Source: Gemmatimonadales bacterium UBA1120
GTDB taxonomy: Bacteria; Gemmatimonadota; Gemmatimonadetes; Longimicrobiales; Gaopeijiaceae
Assembly (NCBI GenBank): GCA_002313925.1
Contig: DCAZ01000002.1
Span: 1 to 14,507, forward strand
DNA length: 14,507 nt
Reading direction: 5' to 3'
Shown: positions 13,217-14,507 of the stretch, in pieces
How the letters are laid out: the number at the start of each line of letters is the position of its first letter
Position numbering within the stretch: the stretch's first letter is position 1
The notes under the pieces: model-generated
The model's input: only the letters and a program-made list of their open reading frames with translations
Databases searched by the model: none
What the model was told of the DNA's origin: nothing
Translations under genes and position numbers: made by a program

Positions 13217-14507
13217 TGACGACCTTACTCGACTTCGTCGGCTACTCCGACTGGGTGCTCCACACGCTTATCTGGATGCCAATTCTTGGCATCATACCTG
13301 TGCTGTGGGCTGATGAGCAACGCGTGAAACATGTGGCATTCTGGTGGTCAGCCGTTGTTCTTATCCTCAGCCTTGGGCTTTGGTGGGCATTCGATCCCAC
13401 AGTGGGTGGGATGCAGATGGAAAGCGCGACTCCCTGGATTGAGTCCTGGGGTGTGAGCTACTCCCTAGGGATAGACGGCATCAGCCTTTTCATGGTGATG
13501 CTGACAACGTTCAGTGCTTCGATCTCAATCCTCGCATCCTTCAACTACATCCAAGATAGACAACGCCCCTTCTATGCTCTGATGCTGATCCTTCAGGCGA
13601 GTGTTGTTGGAGTTTTCTTGGCTACAGACCTCTTCCTGTTCTATGTCTTCTTTGAACTCACGCTCGTACCGATGTATTTCATCATCGGTATCTGGGGTGG
13701 TGCACGACGCATCTATGCCGCGATTAAGTTCTTCTTGTACACGGCACTAGGATCCCTTCTGATGCTCGTGGGAATTCTGTACCTCGCATATCGCGCGAAA
13801 ATGTTCATAGGTGCCCCGACATTCGCGTACAGTAATCTTCTTCAAGTACCTCTGAGTGGTACGGAACAACTCTGGCTCTTTGGTGCCTTCGCTCTTGCAT
13901 TTTCGGTAAAAGTTCCGGTATTCCCGTTTCACACATGGCTTCCTGACGCTCACGTAGAAGCTCCGACACCTGGTTCTGTTATCCTAGCTGCTGTACTGCT
14001 CAAGATGGGCACATACGGTTTTCTGCGGTTTCTGCTCCCACTCTTCCCGATTGCTGCTCAACACCCGGTGGTTGTTACTACCATGCTGGCTCTCGCTGTG
14101 ATTGGAATTATCTACACAGCCTGCGTAGCTGCAGTACAGTCCGATGCCAAGAAGCTCGTTGCTTATACTTCAGTTGCTCACATGGGCTTCGTTGTCTTAG
14201 GAGTTTTTGCACTGAATTTAAATGGCCTGCAGGGTGGGCTTATCGTCATGATCTCGCATGGGATCAGTACTGGCGCGCTCTTTCTGTTGCTAGGCATGCT
14301 TTATGAGCGCCGCCACACCCGGGAGATCCAAGAATTCGGAGGCATCGCTAGGGTTGCACCATGGTTTGCGACAGCGTTCGTCATCACTGCTCTTACATCG
14401 ATCGGGGTACCGGGTACGAGTGGTTTCATTGGAGAATTCCTCGCTCTGCTCGGGGCTTTCGAAACCCATAAAATTTTGACGTTGGTAGCTACACTTGGGG
14501 TAATTTT
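13216..14507 (+). CDS. nuoM: NADH:quinone oxidoreductase subunit M (3' end outside the window)
   Basis: NuoM (ND4 homologue) is the central antiporter-like proton pump. The 430 codons present cover about four-fifths of a normal NuoM (roughly 500-550 residues). E147 in FFELTLVPMY corresponds to E144 of E. coli, K232 in FSVKVPVFPFHTWLPDAH to K234, and K263 in LLKMGTYGFLR to K265. SDAKKLVAYTSVAHMGFV and GTSGFIGEFL are also typical. The ATG at 13216 overlaps the nuoL stop by one base (TGATG). The reading frame is open to the right edge, with no sign of a frameshift; the stop and presumably nuoN lie beyond. Confidence 0.97.
   Translation, partial: MTTLLDFVGYSDWVLHTLIWMPILGIIPVLWADEQRVKHVAFWWSAVVLILSLGLWWAFDPTVGGMQMESATPWIESWGVSYSLGIDGISLFMVMLTTFSASISILASFNYIQDRQRPFYALMLILQASVVGVFLATDLFLFYVFFELTLVPMYFIIGIWGGARRIYAAIKFFLYTALGSLLMLVGILYLAYRAKMFIGAPTFAYSNLLQVPLSGTEQLWLFGAFALAFSVKVPVFPFHTWLPDAHVEAPTPGSVILAAVLLKMGTYGFLRFLLPLFPIAAQHPVVVTTMLALAVIGIIYTACVAAVQSDAKKLVAYTSVAHMGFVVLGVFALNLNGLQGGLIVMISHGISTGALFLLLGMLYERRHTREIQEFGGIARVAPWFATAFVITALTSIGVPGTSGFIGEFLALLGAFETHKILTLVATLGVI

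Noticed and set aside
1..14507. Mobile elements, CRISPR arrays, defence genes or integration at the tRNA-Asn
   Set aside because: No transposase or integrase, no regularly spaced repeats, and no second copy of the tRNA 3' end that would mark an attachment site.

Overview
The window is a bacterial chromosomal segment dominated by a nuo operon: thirteen consecutive plus-strand genes, nuoA to nuoM, for the proton-pumping NADH:quinone oxidoreductase (respiratory complex I). nuoM runs off the right edge; nuoN would be expected next. The gene order is the canonical one, with nuoC and nuoD separate. The NADH-input module (nuoE, F, G) is present, so this is the full NADH-oxidising enzyme rather than an 11-subunit ferredoxin-type complex. 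Most genes overlap or nearly touch the next one, which implies one transcript and translational coupling.

Layout. Bases 1-125 hold the 3' end of a malate dehydrogenase gene, closed by a strong intrinsic terminator (286-320). A tRNA-Asn(GTT) gene follows at 392-464, then a small lipoprotein of the FKBP-type prolyl isomerase family (608-1084). A dCTP deaminase gene (1108-1662) lies on the minus strand, convergent with the FKBP gene and divergent from nuoA. The 220-base gap between dcd and nuoA holds a candidate sigma70-type promoter, a Crp-like palindrome, and a bipartite hairpin ending two bases before the nuoA start codon. From 1883 to the end everything is complex I.

How the genes work together. 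NuoE, F and G oxidise NADH through FMN and pass electrons along iron-sulfur clusters. NuoI, B, C and D connect these to the quinone site at the NuoB/NuoD interface. NuoH, A, J and K anchor the arm and form the membrane heel, and NuoL and NuoM are antiporter-like proton pumps. The upstream malate dehydrogenase makes NADH, so the neighbourhood is consistent with central aerobic or respiratory metabolism, although the terminator separates the two units.

Organism. The base composition is moderate, GTG starts are used, and the tRNA gene does not encode CCA. Several subunits differ in length from the E. coli forms: a short NuoG that keeps the N7 cluster motif, a NuoE with an N-terminal extension, a NuoH with an extra C-terminal membrane segment, and a long NuoL. 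My impression is of a non-proteobacterial lineage, possibly Gemmatimonadota or a relative. This rests on remembered family resemblance, not on a search, and is tentative.

No new defence, mobile or biosynthetic system is visible. The points that merit a second look are the nuoA leader structure, the switch-like repeats upstream of the FKBP gene, the variant subunit architectures, and a ribosome-binding-site-like palindrome inside nuoH.
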